This document shows, piece after piece, positions 1-9,791 of a stretch of DNA of 64,000 bases (position 1 is the stretch's first letter; the number at the start of each line of letters is the position of its first letter). Made by a program: the position numbers and the translations under genes. The stretch comes from Serinibacter arcticus (GTDB lineage Bacteria > Actinomycetota > Actinomycetes > Actinomycetales > Beutenbergiaceae). Below the pieces are notes generated by a model. That model was not told the origin of the DNA. It saw only the letters and a list, made by a program, of their open reading frames with translations, and did no database searches. The stretch is taken from NCBI RefSeq assembly GCF_004786095.1, contig NZ_RHPJ01000003.1, positions 558,001 through 622,000 on the forward strand. Direction: 5' to 3'.

Positions 1-3000
1 AGGCTCCGACCCCTGGCTGTCTCGACCGGCCGGACGACGGCCTGCGCGACGCCGTCGGCCGCGCGCAGCAGCGCCTCGACCTCACCCGGCTCGACGCGGT
101 GGCCGCGGATCTTGACCTGGCCGTCGCTGCGACCCAGCGAGACGATGCGGGCGCGGGAGCCCTCCTCCTCGCCGGGATGGACCGCGACGAGGTCACCCGT
201 GCGGTACATGCGGCTGCCGTCGGCGGCGAACGGGTCGGCGACGAAGCGCTCGGCGCTCGCGCCGGCCCGCCCCGCGTACCCGTGGGCGAGCTGGTCGCCC
301 GCGAGCCAGAGCTCGCCGACGCTGCCGGACGGCGTCGGCCGCAGGAGACCGTCGAGCACGTAGCCCCGCGTGCCGGGCGTGGTCGCGCCGAGGCCGGGGC
401 GCGGGGCGTCGGCGACGCGCGCGACGAGCGAGTCGACGCCGACCTCGGTCGGTCCGTAGAGGTTCCACGCCGCCACGGCGGGTCGCTCGTTCAGCCAGGT
501 CCACAGCCCGGCGTCCAGCGCCTCGCCGCCGAGCAGCACGACGAACGGGGCGTCGGCCGGTCGGGCGTCGAGCACCTGCGCCAGGCGCGTCTGGCCCACG
601 AGGGCGGCGACGTACCCCGGGGTGGTCTCCCACGCCGCGATGTCGCGCTCCTCGAACACCGTGACCAGCGCCTCCGGGTCGCGGCGCACCTCGTCGTCGA
701 CGACGTGCACCTCGTGACCCGCGACGAGCCACAGCACGGGATCCATCGCGGCGTCGAACCCGACGCCCGTCGTGTGCGCCATCCGGACCCGGCGCTCGGC
801 GGGGTCGGGCATCAGCGTCGAGCGGTGGGAGGCGAGCAGCGCCGCGAGGGCGCGGTGGGGCACCTGGACGGCCTTGGGCTCGCCCGTCGTGCCCGACGTG
901 AACACGAGGTAGGCCGGGTCGTCGAGCGTCGCCGCACCCGCTCGGGTCGCCTCGGGCACGGACGTGCCGGCGCCCTCGGTGAGCAGGGTCGCCAGGGTGA
1001 CGACGGCGGCCGGGTCGAGGCCCGCGGCGCTCGCGGCGTCCTCGGTCGTGGAGTCGTTCGTCCCCGGGGCGGGCTCGTGCACGACGAGCCGTGCCCGCGC
1101 GGTGCGCAGCATGCTGGCCACGCGCTCGGTGGGCAGCTCGTCGTCCACGGGGGCCACGACGGCGCCCGCGCGCCAGACCGCCAGCAGCGCGGCGATCGTG
1201 TCGATCGAGCGCGGCAGCCGGAGCGCGACGACGTCGCCGCGACCCGTCCCGCGGGCGACGAGCCCGGCGGCGATCGCGTCGACCCGCGCCGCCAGCCCGC
1301 GCAGGTCGAGGCGCGGGAGCCGGTCGAGTGACGCGAGCCGGTCGGGGGACGACGCGTGCGCGGGGACGAGCGCGTCGGCGCCGCTCTCGCGACCGGTCCC
1401 GACGATCGCGGTCAGGTCGCCGAAGCGGCGCACCGTGTCGGCGAACGCGTCCATCACCGGGACGGGCTCGTGCGTGGCGTCCCAGGACTCGAGCGCCGCC
1501 GGGGTGTCCCCCAGCACGGCGTCGAGCATCGGGGCGTCGGGCGCCGCCGCCACCTCGCGCAGGAACGCGAGCCAGCGATCGACGAGTCCCCGGGCGGCCG
1601 ACGCGCTGAACATGGCGGCGTTGTACTCGAGCACGCCGTCGACCTCGTCGCGACGGTCGGCCGCGTCGGACGTGTCGGCTGCACCGGTCCGGTCGGGACG
1701 CCCGCGCGGACGCAGGGTCATCGACAGGTCGACCTTGGCCGCCCCGGTGGTGTCCGGCGCGACGGCGTGCGCCCGGACGCCGGGCAGGTCGAGCGCGAGG
1801 CCCGTGGGCTCCTCGACCGAGAGCATGGTCTGGAAGATCGGGTGTCGTCCGAGCCGGCGCTCGGGGGCGATCGCCTCCACGATGCGCTCGAACGGGACGG
1901 CCTCGTGCTCGACGGCCGTGAGCGTGGCCGCGCGGGCACGGTCGACGGCGTCGGCGAACGTCAACCCCGCCGCACCCTCCGACCCGAGCTCGAGCCGCAG
2001 CGGCAGCGTGTTGACGAAGAAGCCGACGAGGTCGGCGACGTCGGGGTCCGTCCTCCCGGCCGACGGCGATCCGACGACGACGTCGTCGCCCGCACCGATC
2101 CGCTGCAGATAGCCGGCGAGCGCCGCCAACCAGCCGTGGAACGCGCTCGCGGAGCGGCGTGCGGCGGCGCCACCGATCCGGTGGGCGACCTCCGCGGGGA
2201 TCTCGAACGCGATCAGCCCGGCCGGCTGGGCGGCCGTCTCGGGACGGCGACCGTCGGCCGGCAGCTCGAGCTCGGTCGGCACGCCGTCCAGGATCTGCGT
2301 CCACGCCGCGAGGAGCGCGTCCTCGCGGGACGGGCCACCCCCGTCCGCGGAGCGGAGCGAGCGCTGGTGGCGGGCGACGTCGGCGTACTGGACGTCGAGC
2401 GGACGCTGCACCGTGGGGCTGCCGCCGAGGCGCGCGGTGTAGGCGGCCGCGATGTCGCGGACCAGGGGCGCGAGCGAGGCACCGTCGGTCGCGATGTGGT
2501 GGATGACGAGCTCCAGCAGCCACGTGCCGTCCCCGGTGGGCACGAGGGCCGCGCGGACGGGCAGCTCGCGGGTGAGGTCGAAGCCCGCGCGGGTCTCGAC
2601 GGCGGTGTCGCCGACGACACCGTGCGGGGCGTCGTGGATGCGCTGGACCGGCCGGCCGTCCACCTCGGGATAGCTCGTGCGGAGGATCTCGTGACGCGCG
2701 AGCAGGTCGTCGACGGCGCCGACGAGCGAACCGGTGTCGAGGTCGCCCTCGAGCTCCACGCGGAGCACGACCGAGTACTCGGCCGAGGCCGGGTCCAGCC
2801 GGTTGAGGAACCAGAGCCGGGACTGGCCGGAGGTCAGCGGCAGCTCCTCGGCCTCCTCGCGCGGGTGGTCGGCGAGCCACTCGCGCAGGCCGGGGTCCGG
2901 CGCGGCGGAGGGGTCGGCGGCACCCAGGACCGGGCCGGCGCCGTCGGCGGACGTGCCGTCCGCCGCCGCGTCCGTCGTCGTCCCACGGTCCAGCACGGCG

Positions 3001-6000
3001 AGCAGCGCGGCCGGGGTGGGGGCGTCGAACACGGCGCGCAGCGGGAGGGTGGCGCCGAGCTCGTCGCGCACCCGGGAGACCAGCGCCACCGCGAGGAGCG
3101 AGTGGCCGCCGAGGGCGAAGAAGTCGTCGTCGAGCCCGACGTCGGCCACCGCCAGCACGTCGGCGACGATCCCGCACAACGCGCGCTCGTCGTCGGTCTG
3201 CGGGGCACGCGACGGTCCGCGGTCCCCGGGCTCGGGCAGCGCGGCGACGTCGACCTTGCCGTTGGGGGTCAGGGGCACCGCGTCGATCGGCGTGATCGAC
3301 GTCGGCACCATGTACTCGGGCAGCTGGGCGGCGGCGTGCGCGCGCACGGCAGCCACGTCGAGCTCGGTGCTCGTCGCGGTGCCCGCCCGGGGACCGGTGC
3401 CGACCACCCACGCCACGAGTCGTGCGGTGTCGGGTCCGCCGGGTGTGACCACGCGGGCCACGGCGGTGCGGACGCCGTCGGCCCGCTCGAGCGTGCGCTC
3501 GACGTCGGCGACCTCGATGCGGTAGCCGCGCAGCTTGACCTGGTCGTCGTCGCGACGGACGAACTCCAGCTCGCCGCCGGGCCGGCGGCGCACGACGTCA
3601 CCCGTGCGGTACATCCGGGTGCCGGTGCCTCGCGGGTCCGCCACGAAGCGTGCGGCGGTCTCCGCGGAGCGCCCGCGGTAGCCGTGCGCCTCCGACAGGC
3701 CGGAGAGGTAGAGCTCCCCCTCGACGCCGGGCGGGACCTGGCGCAGGGTCGCGTCCAGCACGCGTGCGGTCACGCCTGCGATCGGGCCGCCGATGGTCGG
3801 CGAGCCCGGCTCGATCGGCGCGAGCACGGAGTCGACCGTGAACTCGCTCGGTCCGTACAGGTTCCACCCCGCCACACCGGGTGCGGCGGCGAGCCGGTCC
3901 CAGAGCACCGCGGGGAGGGCCTCGCCACCCACGGCGACGAGCAGCGGGACCCCGCGGTCCGCCGCGGCGTCGAGCAGCCCGACGTTGGCGAGCTGCTGCG
4001 CGTAGGACGGCGTCGTCTCGAGCACGTCGACGCCCAGCTCGGCGACGGCACGCACGACGGCCTCGGCGTCGGTCCGGGTCGGCTCGTCCGCGACGTGCAG
4101 CGCGGTCCCGGCGGCGAGCCACAGGATCGGGTCCCACGCGGCGTCGAACCCGAGGCCCGAGAGGTGCAGCATCACGGGCAGGCGACCGAGGCGCTCGGTG
4201 AGCGGGCCCACCAGGACGTCCTCGTGCTGCGCGAGCACGGCCGCGAGAGCGCCGTGCGGCACCTGGACACCCTTGGGCGTCCCGGTGGTGCCGGACGTGT
4301 AGACGAGGTAGGCGACGTCGTCGGGCCCGGGGAGGGCCGGAAGCGGCGGGAGCTCCGACGACGCGTGGGAACCGGTGGCTCCGGTGGCTCCCGCGTCCAC
4401 GACCGCCCGCGGCGTCAGCACGCGCGGGGGTGTCGACCCCTCCTCCACCAGCAGGGCGCCGAGCAGCCGGGCCCGGTCGGTGTCGGCCGTCACGAGCACG
4501 GGTGCGCCGCTGTCGGCGAGGATCCGCGCGACCCGGGCGTCGGGGTAGGCGACGTCCACCGGCACCGCGACGGCCCCGGCACGCAGCGCGGCGAGGACGA
4601 GGACGACGGCGTCCGTGACGCGTGGCAGGGCGACGGCGACGGTGGCGCCGGGCGTCACGCCGTGCGCGAGCAGACCACGCGCGGCGTCGTCGACCCGGGT
4701 CGCGAGCGCGTCGTAGGTCAGGGCGACGTGGTTCGACGCGGTGTCCGACCCGACGAGGGCCAGGGCGTCCCCGTGCGCGGCGACGGTCGACGCGAGACGC
4801 GTCAGCACCTCGGGTGCGGCCACGGTGGGCGCGCGACCCGTGCTCTGCTCCTCGAGGACGGCGAGACCCGCGTCGTCGAGCCGCGGCAGGTCGGACAGGC
4901 GACGGCCGGTGGCGGTGACGAAGGCCGCCAGCACGCGGTCGAGCGCGTCGCGCAGCCGCTCCGCGGTCGACTCGTCGAACAGCGCGCGGTCGTAGCCGAG
5001 CGCCCCCGCGAGCGGTCCGTCCTCGCCCTCGGGCGTGGCGAAGTCGACCAGCAGGTCCGCCTTCACACCGGCGCTCGTGACCTGGCCGGGCACCGTGACG
5101 GTGAGGTCGGCGAGCTCGAGCACGGCCGGCTCGTTGCTCTGCAGCGTCAGGAGGACCTGGAACAGCGGGTGCCGGTCGGCCACGCGCGGCGGGCGCAGCG
5201 CGTCCACCAGCGAGTCGAACGGGACGTCCTGGTGCGCATAGGCCTCGGTGTTGCCGGCGCGGACGCGACCGAGCACCTCGGCCAGGGTCGGGTCCTGCGC
5301 GAGCGAGGTGCGCAGCACGACGGTGGTGACGAAGAAGCCGACGAGCTCGTCGAGCTGCGGGTCGGTCCGACCGGCCACGGGGGTGCCGAGCACGACGTCC
5401 TCCCCCGCGCCCTGCTGCTCGAGCGCCACGGCCAGCGCGGCGTGCAGCACGATGAACAGGCTGGTGCGGTGCTCCGCCGCCAGGGCGCGCAGCGCGGCGT
5501 GACGTGCGGCGTCGAGCAGCAGCGGGACCTCGCCGACGCCCTGCTGGTCGGGGTCGGTCGGGTCGGCGGTCCCGCGGGAGCGGTCGCGAGGCAGGCTGAT
5601 CTCGTCCGGCGCCCCCGCGAGGGCGCGCCGCCAGTGGTCCAGCTGCCCGGCGAGCACGCTGTCGGGGTCGTCGGCCTCCCCCAGGTGCTCGCGCTGCCAC
5701 AGCGTGTAGTCGGCGTAGCTGACCGGGAGGTCGGTCTGCTCGGGCGCGCGACCCTGCGACCGCGCCCGGTAGGCGAGGGAGAGGTCGCGCGCGAACGGCG
5801 CGAGCGACCAGCCGTCCGAGGCGATGTGGTGCATGGTGACCACGAGCACGTGCGCCTCCGGGCCGGTGCGCAGCAGCACGGCTCGCAGCGGGGTCTGCGT
5901 GGTGACGTCGAAGGGGCGCAGCGCCTCCTGGCGGGCGATCTCCTCCGCCCGCTCGGCGGGGACGTCGACGGCGGTGAGCACGACGTCGACCTCGTCGCGC

Positions 6001-9000
6001 ACGACCTGGACCGGCTCGCCGTCGACGTAGGGGAAGACCGTGCGCAGCGGCTCGTGCCGTGCCACGACGTCGGTGAGCGCGGCGCGCAGGGCCGCGACGT
6101 CGAGCCGACCGGCGAGCTCCAGGACGACCGGGATGTTGTAGGCCGCCGACCCGGGCTCGAGCCGGTTGAGGAACCAGAGCCGACGCTGGGCCAGCGAGAC
6201 CGGCAGCAGGTCGGGGCGCGGCGTGCGCGTCAGGCGCACGGGGCGACGGGCGGGGTCACCCGCGGCGCCGTCGCCCTCACCGTCCTCGCCCTCGGCGAGC
6301 GCCGCGAGCTGGGCCACCGTGGGACGCTCGAACACGTCGCGGACGGTGACCGTCCGGTCCAGCGCCGTGGTGAGGGTGGCGGCGAGCCGGGTCGCGAGCA
6401 GCGAGTGCCCGCCGGCGGCGAAGAAGTCCTCCTCGATGCCGACCGGCGCCGTGCCGAGAACCTCGGCGAAGGCCGCCGCGACCGTGCGCTGCGCCGCCGT
6501 GCCGGGCTGCTGCGCGGCGTCGTCGGTGGTGCGCTCGGGCGTGGGCAGCGCCCGCCGGTCGAGCTTGCCGTTCGGGGTCAGCGGGAGGTCGGTGAGCGTC
6601 ATGATGCTGCTCGGCACCATGTAGTCGGGCAGCTCGGCGCGCAGCGCGTCCCGCACGCGGGTGCCGAGACGGTCGCCCTCGCCCGTGACGTAGCCGACCA
6701 GACGGGCCGTGGCGCCGTCGCCCTGGACCATGGCGGCGGCCAGGCCGACACCGTCCTGACGGCGCATGGCGGCCTCGATCTCGGCCAGCTCGACGCGGTA
6801 GCCGCGGATCTTGACCTGGTCGTCGATCCGTCCGAGGAACCGGAGCGAACCGTCGTGACGACGGCGCACGACGTCACCGGTGCGGTACATCCGCGAGCCG
6901 TCGTCGGCGAACGGGTCGGCCACGAAGCGCTCGGCGCTCAGGCCCGGCTGTCCCACGTAGCCGCGCGCGACGTTGACGCCGGCGAGGTAGAGCTCGCCCA
7001 CGGCGCGATCGGGCACGGGGCTGAGGCTGGAGTCCAGCACGTAGTGGCGGCTGTTGCGCACGGAGGAGCCGATGTGGGGCTCGCCGACCGTTATCGTCGC
7101 GATCAGCGAGTCGACCGTGACCTCGGTCGGGCCGTAGAAGTTGACCGCGTGGACGTCGGTCAGCGCACCGAACGCGTCCCACAGCCCCGGGCCGACCTCC
7201 TCACCGCCGAGCGCGACGACGGTCGGGTGGGACTCCCGCTCGAACAGGCCGGTGGCCAGGAGCGCCTCGGCGAACGACGGCGTGGTCTCGATCGAGTCGA
7301 TCCCGACCTCCGAGAGGTGGTCGGCGAGCCGCTGCGGGTCGCGGCGCACGTCGTCGTCGATCATGTGCAGCTCGTGGCCGGCGAACAGCCACAGCAGCGG
7401 GTCCCACGCGGCGTCGAAGGACAGCCCGGCGGTGTGGGCGACGCGGACGGGACGGCCCAGGCGCTCCGCCGCGGGATCGAACAGCTCGGAGCGGTGGTGC
7501 TGGAACAGGTTGCGCAGCGCGACGCGCTCGACGCCGACGCCCTTGGGGCGGCCGGTGCTGCCGGACGTGAAGACGACGTAGGCGAGGTCGGTGCCCGACA
7601 CCGCGGGAAGCGTCGTGGGGTCGTCGCTCGCGCGGCGCCACGAGGTCGCGGTGTCGGAGTCGACGGCGAGCGACGGCACGCTCCAGGTGGCTCCGGCGTC
7701 GCGGTCGCGCCCCGCCTGGCGGTGGCTCGTGAGGAGCAGGACGGGTGCGGCGTCCTCGATCATCCCGGCCACGCGGTCCGTGGGGTACTCGGGGTCCAGC
7801 GGCACGTAGACGGCACCGGCGCGGAGCACGGCGAGCACCAGCATCGGCAGGTGCCGGCTGCGCTCGATGCGGACGGCGACGCAGCTGCCGGGCACGACGC
7901 CCTCGGCCAGGAGGTGGTGGGCCATCCGGGTGGCGCCGGAGTCGAGCTCGGCGAACGTGAGGGTGCCGTCGGGTGCCACGACCGCGAGGTCGTCGGGCCG
8001 CGCGGCGGCCGCGGCGGCGAGCGCCTCACCCACCGTCTCGGCCTCGATGGCGAGCTCCGGGCCGGCGCCCTGCTCCAGGAGCGGGGCGATCTCGTCCTCG
8101 GCGACGACGCGCGCGTCGACGACCGAGACGTCGTCGGACTGGGCCACCTGGTCGAGCAGACCGAGGAGGCGACCCGCGTGCTCGGTGAGGCTCTCGACCG
8201 TGTGGAGGTCGGCGTCGCCCTCGAGCTGGACGGTCGCGGCGGCCGCGCTGCTCTCCAGCCCGGAGACGACCACGGAGAGGTCGTGCACCGGTCCGGTCGA
8301 CAGGATGCGGACCTCGCCGGTCGCGGACCCGAGGATCAGGGCGTCGATGACGGGCAGCAGGTTGACGGACGGGCCCGCCTGCGACGGCGCGCCGGGCAGG
8401 TCCTCGACGCGGAAGCGCTGGTGGGCCACGACGCCGCGGATCACGTCCCCCGCGTGGGAGATCGTCTCGGCGACCGTGGCGGAGGCGGCGACGTCGACGC
8501 GCAGCGGCAGGATGCTCGAGAGCATCGACGGGGTCGACTTGGCGACCTTCCCGCGACGCGCGGTCACGGGGAGCCCGAGCGAGACGGTCTCCGCACCCGT
8601 GATCTTGGCGAGGTACAGCGCGATGACGCCGACCATGGTCTTGGGGAGGTCGCGGCCGAGCTCGGCCAGCGGTGCGGCCTGGGCCGGCGTCAGCGGGACG
8701 CTGACGCGCACGATGCGGGTGGCGGCGCGACCCGTGGTGCCCTCGAGACCGTCCACGGTCGACTCCTGCGCGAGCTCCTCGCGCCAGAACGCCTCGTCGC
8801 GCGCGAAGTCGTCGGACTCGCGGTACTCGGCCAGCGAGGCGAGCAGGTCCTCGTGCCCGGGGAACGGCGACGGCGTGCGCGCGGCGGTGCGGGCGACGCG
8901 GCCGGCGAACGGCCGCAGCAGCAGGCCTGAGGGTGCGCGCTTGTCGAGCTCGGTGTAGACGCGGGCGAGGTAGTGCAGCGCGATGACCGCCGAGTAGCCG

Positions 9001-9476
9001 TCCAGGGCGATGTGGTGCACGCGCTGGAACAGGAGCGACCGATCGCCCGCGAGCCGGAAGAGGGTGGCGCCGAAGAGCTCCTCGCCGGTGAGGTCGCGCG
9101 GGGTCGTCATCTCCACGTCCATGAGGGCGAGCGCCTGCGCGCGGGCCGCCTCGACGTCGTGCTCGCGGAGGTCGACGACCTCGAGCAGGTCGTCGGTGGG
9201 CTCGGGTCGGCGGAGCACGGCGTGCGGACCGTCGGCGTCCGAGCGGAAACGCATGCTGAGGGAGTCGATGTCGCGGACCGTCTTGGTCAGCGCGATGCTC
9301 AGGAGACGCGGGTCGAGCGCGCCGTCGACGTCGAGGTACTGGCCGATCTGGTAGGTCGGGTTCGCCGGGTCCAGGTCCTGCGCGTACCAGATCCCGCGCT
9401 GCGCGGGCGTGAGGGTCAGGCGCTCGTCCGGCGTCGTGGTCGGGGTGGTCTCGGGGCGATCCTGCTGCTCGTGCAT
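1..9476 (-). CDS. Multimodular non-ribosomal peptide synthetase (C-A-T-C-A-T-C-A..., 3' end outside window)
   Basis: Seen: an uninterrupted reading frame of 3158 codons from ATG at 9476 to the left edge. Condensation domains carry HHIALDG (residues 154-160), HHIASDG (from 1216) and HHIATDG (from 2326). Adenylation core motifs are FTSGSTGRPKG (near 634), YTSGTTGTPKG (near 1726) and FTSGTTGEPK (near 2860), each followed by YRTGD and QVKIRG/QVKLRG. Carrier domains have GGHSLL with phosphopantetheine serines S1025 and S2126. The window ends inside the third A domain, so further T/C/TE domains are unseen. The N-terminal C domain (AQRGIWYAQ...) resembles the first C domain of DhbF/EntF-type synthetases, which accept an aryl-carrier substrate; that is inference. 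An in-frame TTG at 9482 lies 7-9 nt after GGAGAGAG and may be the true start. No MbtH-like gene is visible. The product is unknown. Confidence 0.96.
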   Translation of the reverse strand, partial: MHEQQDRPETTPTTTPDERLTLTPAQRGIWYAQDLDPANPTYQIGQYLDVDGALDPRLLSIALTKTVRDIDSLSMRFRSDADGPHAVLRRPEPTDDLLEVVDLREHDVEAARAQALALMDVEMTTPRDLTGEELFGATLFRLAGDRSLLFQRVHHIALDGYSAVIALHYLARVYTELDKRAPSGLLLRPFAGRVARTAARTPSPFPGHEDLLASLAEYRESDDFARDEAFWREELAQESTVDGLEGTTGRAATRIVRVSVPLTPAQAAPLAELGRDLPKTMVGVIALYLAKITGAETVSLGLPVTARRGKVAKSTPSMLSSILPLRVDVAASATVAETISHAGDVIRGVVAHQRFRVEDLPGAPSQAGPSVNLLPVIDALILGSATGEVRILSTGPVHDLSVVVSGLESSAAAATVQLEGDADLHTVESLTEHAGRLLGLLDQVAQSDDVSVVDARVVAEDEIAPLLEQGAGPELAIEAETVGEALAAAAAARPDDLAVVAPDGTLTFAELDSGATRMAHHLLAEGVVPGSCVAVRIERSRHLPMLVLAVLRAGAVYVPLDPEYPTDRVAGMIEDAAPVLLLTSHRQAGRDRDAGATWSVPSLAVDSDTATSWRRASDDPTTLPAVSGTDLAYVVFTSGSTGRPKGVGVERVALRNLFQHHRSELFDPAAERLGRPVRVAHTAGLSFDAAWDPLLWLFAGHELHMIDDDVRRDPQRLADHLSEVGIDSIETTPSFAEALLATGLFERESHPTVVALGGEEVGPGLWDAFGALTDVHAVNFYGPTEVTVDSLIATITVGEPHIGSSVRNSRHYVLDSSLSPVPDRAVGELYLAGVNVARGYVGQPGLSAERFVADPFADDGSRMYRTGDVVRRRHDGSLRFLGRIDDQVKIRGYRVELAEIEAAMRRQDGVGLAAAMVQGDGATARLVGYVTGEGDRLGTRVRDALRAELPDYMVPSSIMTLTDLPLTPNGKLDRRALPTPERTTDDAAQQPGTAAQRTVAAAFAEVLGTAPVGIEEDFFAAGGHSLLATRLAATLTTALDRTVTVRDVFERPTVAQLAALAEGEDGEGDGAAGDPARRPVRLTRTPRPDLLPVSLAQRRLWFLNRLEPGSAAYNIPVVLELAGRLDVAALRAALTDVVARHEPLRTVFPYVDGEPVQVVRDEVDVVLTAVDVPAERAEEIARQEALRPFDVTTQTPLRAVLLRTGPEAHVLVVTMHHIASDGWSLAPFARDLSLAYRARSQGRAPEQTDLPVSYADYTLWQREHLGEADDPDSVLAGQLDHWRRALAGAPDEISLPRDRSRGTADPTDPDQQGVGEVPLLLDAARHAALRALAAEHRTSLFIVLHAALAVALEQQGAGEDVVLGTPVAGRTDPQLDELVGFFVTTVVLRTSLAQDPTLAEVLGRVRAGNTEAYAHQDVPFDSLVDALRPPRVADRHPLFQVLLTLQSNEPAVLELADLTVTVPGQVTSAGVKADLLVDFATPEGEDGPLAGALGYDRALFDESTAERLRDALDRVLAAFVTATGRRLSDLPRLDDAGLAVLEEQSTGRAPTVAAPEVLTRLASTVAAHGDALALVGSDTASNHVALTYDALATRVDDAARGLLAHGVTPGATVAVALPRVTDAVVLVLAALRAGAVAVPVDVAYPDARVARILADSGAPVLVTADTDRARLLGALLVEEGSTPPRVLTPRAVVDAGATGATGSHASSELPPLPALPGPDDVAYLVYTSGTTGTPKGVQVPHGALAAVLAQHEDVLVGPLTERLGRLPVMLHLSGLGFDAAWDPILWLAAGTALHVADEPTRTDAEAVVRAVAELGVDVLETTPSYAQQLANVGLLDAAADRGVPLLVAVGGEALPAVLWDRLAAAPGVAGWNLYGPSEFTVDSVLAPIEPGSPTIGGPIAGVTARVLDATLRQVPPGVEGELYLSGLSEAHGYRGRSAETAARFVADPRGTGTRMYRTGDVVRRRPGGELEFVRRDDDQVKLRGYRIEVADVERTLERADGVRTAVARVVTPGGPDTARLVAWVVGTGPRAGTATSTELDVAAVRAHAAAQLPEYMVPTSITPIDAVPLTPNGKVDVAALPEPGDRGPSRAPQTDDERALCGIVADVLAVADVGLDDDFFALGGHSLLAVALVSRVRDELGATLPLRAVFDAPTPAALLAVLDRGTTTDAAADGTSADGAGPVLGAADPSAAPDPGLREWLADHPREEAEELPLTSGQSRLWFLNRLDPASAEYSVVLRVELEGDLDTGSLVGAVDDLLARHEILRTSYPEVDGRPVQRIHDAPHGVVGDTAVETRAGFDLTRELPVRAALVPTGDGTWLLELVIHHIATDGASLAPLVRDIAAAYTARLGGSPTVQRPLDVQYADVARHQRSLRSADGGGPSREDALLAAWTQILDGVPTELELPADGRRPETAAQPAGLIAFEIPAEVAHRIGGAAARRSASAFHGWLAALAGYLQRIGAGDDVVVGSPSAGRTDPDVADLVGFFVNTLPLRLELGSEGAAGLTFADAVDRARAATLTAVEHEAVPFERIVEAIAPERRLGRHPIFQTMLSVEEPTGLALDLPGVRAHAVAPDTTGAAKVDLSMTLRPRGRPDRTGAADTSDAADRRDEVDGVLEYNAAMFSASAARGLVDRWLAFLREVAAAPDAPMLDAVLGDTPAALESWDATHEPVPVMDAFADTVRRFGDLTAIVGTGRESGADALVPAHASSPDRLASLDRLPRLDLRGLAARVDAIAAGLVARGTGRGDVVALRLPRSIDTIAALLAVWRAGAVVAPVDDELPTERVASMLRTARARLVVHEPAPGTNDSTTEDAASAAGLDPAAVVTLATLLTEGAGTSVPEATRAGAATLDDPAYLVFTSGTTGEPKAVQVPHRALAALLASHRSTLMPDPAERRVRMAHTTGVGFDAAMDPVLWLVAGHEVHVVDDEVRRDPEALVTVFEERDIAAWETTPGYVAALVGQTRLAQVLDARPADAPFVVLLGGEALDAGLWTWLNERPAVAAWNLYGPTEVGVDSLVARVADAPRPGLGATTPGTRGYVLDGLLRPTPSGSVGELWLAGDQLAHGYAGRAGASAERFVADPFAADGSRMYRTGDLVAVHPGEEEGSRARIVSLGRSDGQVKIRGHRVEPGEVEALLRAADGVAQAVVRPVETARGRS

Positions 9477-9502
9477 CGTCAACGCGTCACTCTCTCCATG
9501 GA

Positions 9503-9533
9503 CGAGGCCCCGCCCGGTGGGGGCGGGGCCTCG
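9503..9533 (-). terminator. GC-rich hairpin between the small ORF and the NRPS start
   Basis: Perfect 13-bp arms (9503-9515 and 9521-9533) with a 5-nt loop, 27 nt before the NRPS start codon and 46 nt after the stop of the 33-codon ORF. There is no U-tract, so this may be an actinobacterial I-shaped terminator, an attenuator for the NRPS, or an mRNA-processing/stability structure. Which of these applies cannot be told from sequence. Confidence 0.6.
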
Positions 9534-9579
9534 AGTCTCGACGCCGGTCGTGCCGACGTCGCTCACCGGTGGTCGGGGA

Positions 9580-9681
9580 CTACTGGAACTGACCGATCCG
9601 GAGGAAGTTCAGGATGCCGCCGACGTCGATCAGCGGTCCGTTGACGAGCGGGCCTTCGATGAGTGCGTTCCACATCTCCAT
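9580..9681 (-). CDS. Small ORF (33 aa) with strong ribosome binding site upstream of the NRPS
   Basis: ATG at 9681 is preceded by AAGGAG with 6-nt spacing, one of the best ribosome binding sites in the window; the ORF ends at TAG (9580-9582). The peptide begins MEMWNALIEG, has a Gly/Pro/Leu/Ile-rich middle with two GPL units, and ends NFLRIGQFQ. It has no cysteine, is mildly amphipathic and matches no family I recognise. It lies between the SQR-like gene (stop 9792) and the NRPS on the same strand, followed by a hairpin, so it may be co-transcribed with them. Possibilities are a leader peptide controlling the NRPS, a small bioactive or precursor peptide, or a small accessory subunit. It is not an MbtH protein (too short, motifs absent). 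The coding call rests on the RBS and position only. Confidence 0.55.
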   Translation of the reverse strand: MEMWNALIEGPLVNGPLIDVGGILNFLRIGQFQ

Positions 9682-9791
9682 GGGGGGCTCCTTCGTGCGT
9701 TCGCGGTCACGCTCCCGGGTGGGGCGTCACAGGGGGTTCGGAGCCCTCCCCGGGGGTGGATGGGTCGGGTGCCTCGTCGCGCGGCAGAGCC

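Noticed and set aside
193-5700. Long Arg/Pro/Ala-rich frames on the minus strand inside the NRPS
   Set aside because: They are frame-shifted shadows of the NRPS; the true frame is continuous from 9476 to the left edge.
1356-8930. Very long open frame (over 2500 codons) on the plus strand opposite the NRPS
   Set aside because: Its translation is low-complexity Arg/Gly/Val/Glu-rich with no domain, while the minus frame has complete C, A and T motifs. Long antisense frames are expected at this GC content.
9580-9681. MbtH-like NRPS accessory protein
   Set aside because: MbtH proteins are about 70 aa with conserved Trp and S-P-E motifs; this ORF has 33 codons and none of these.
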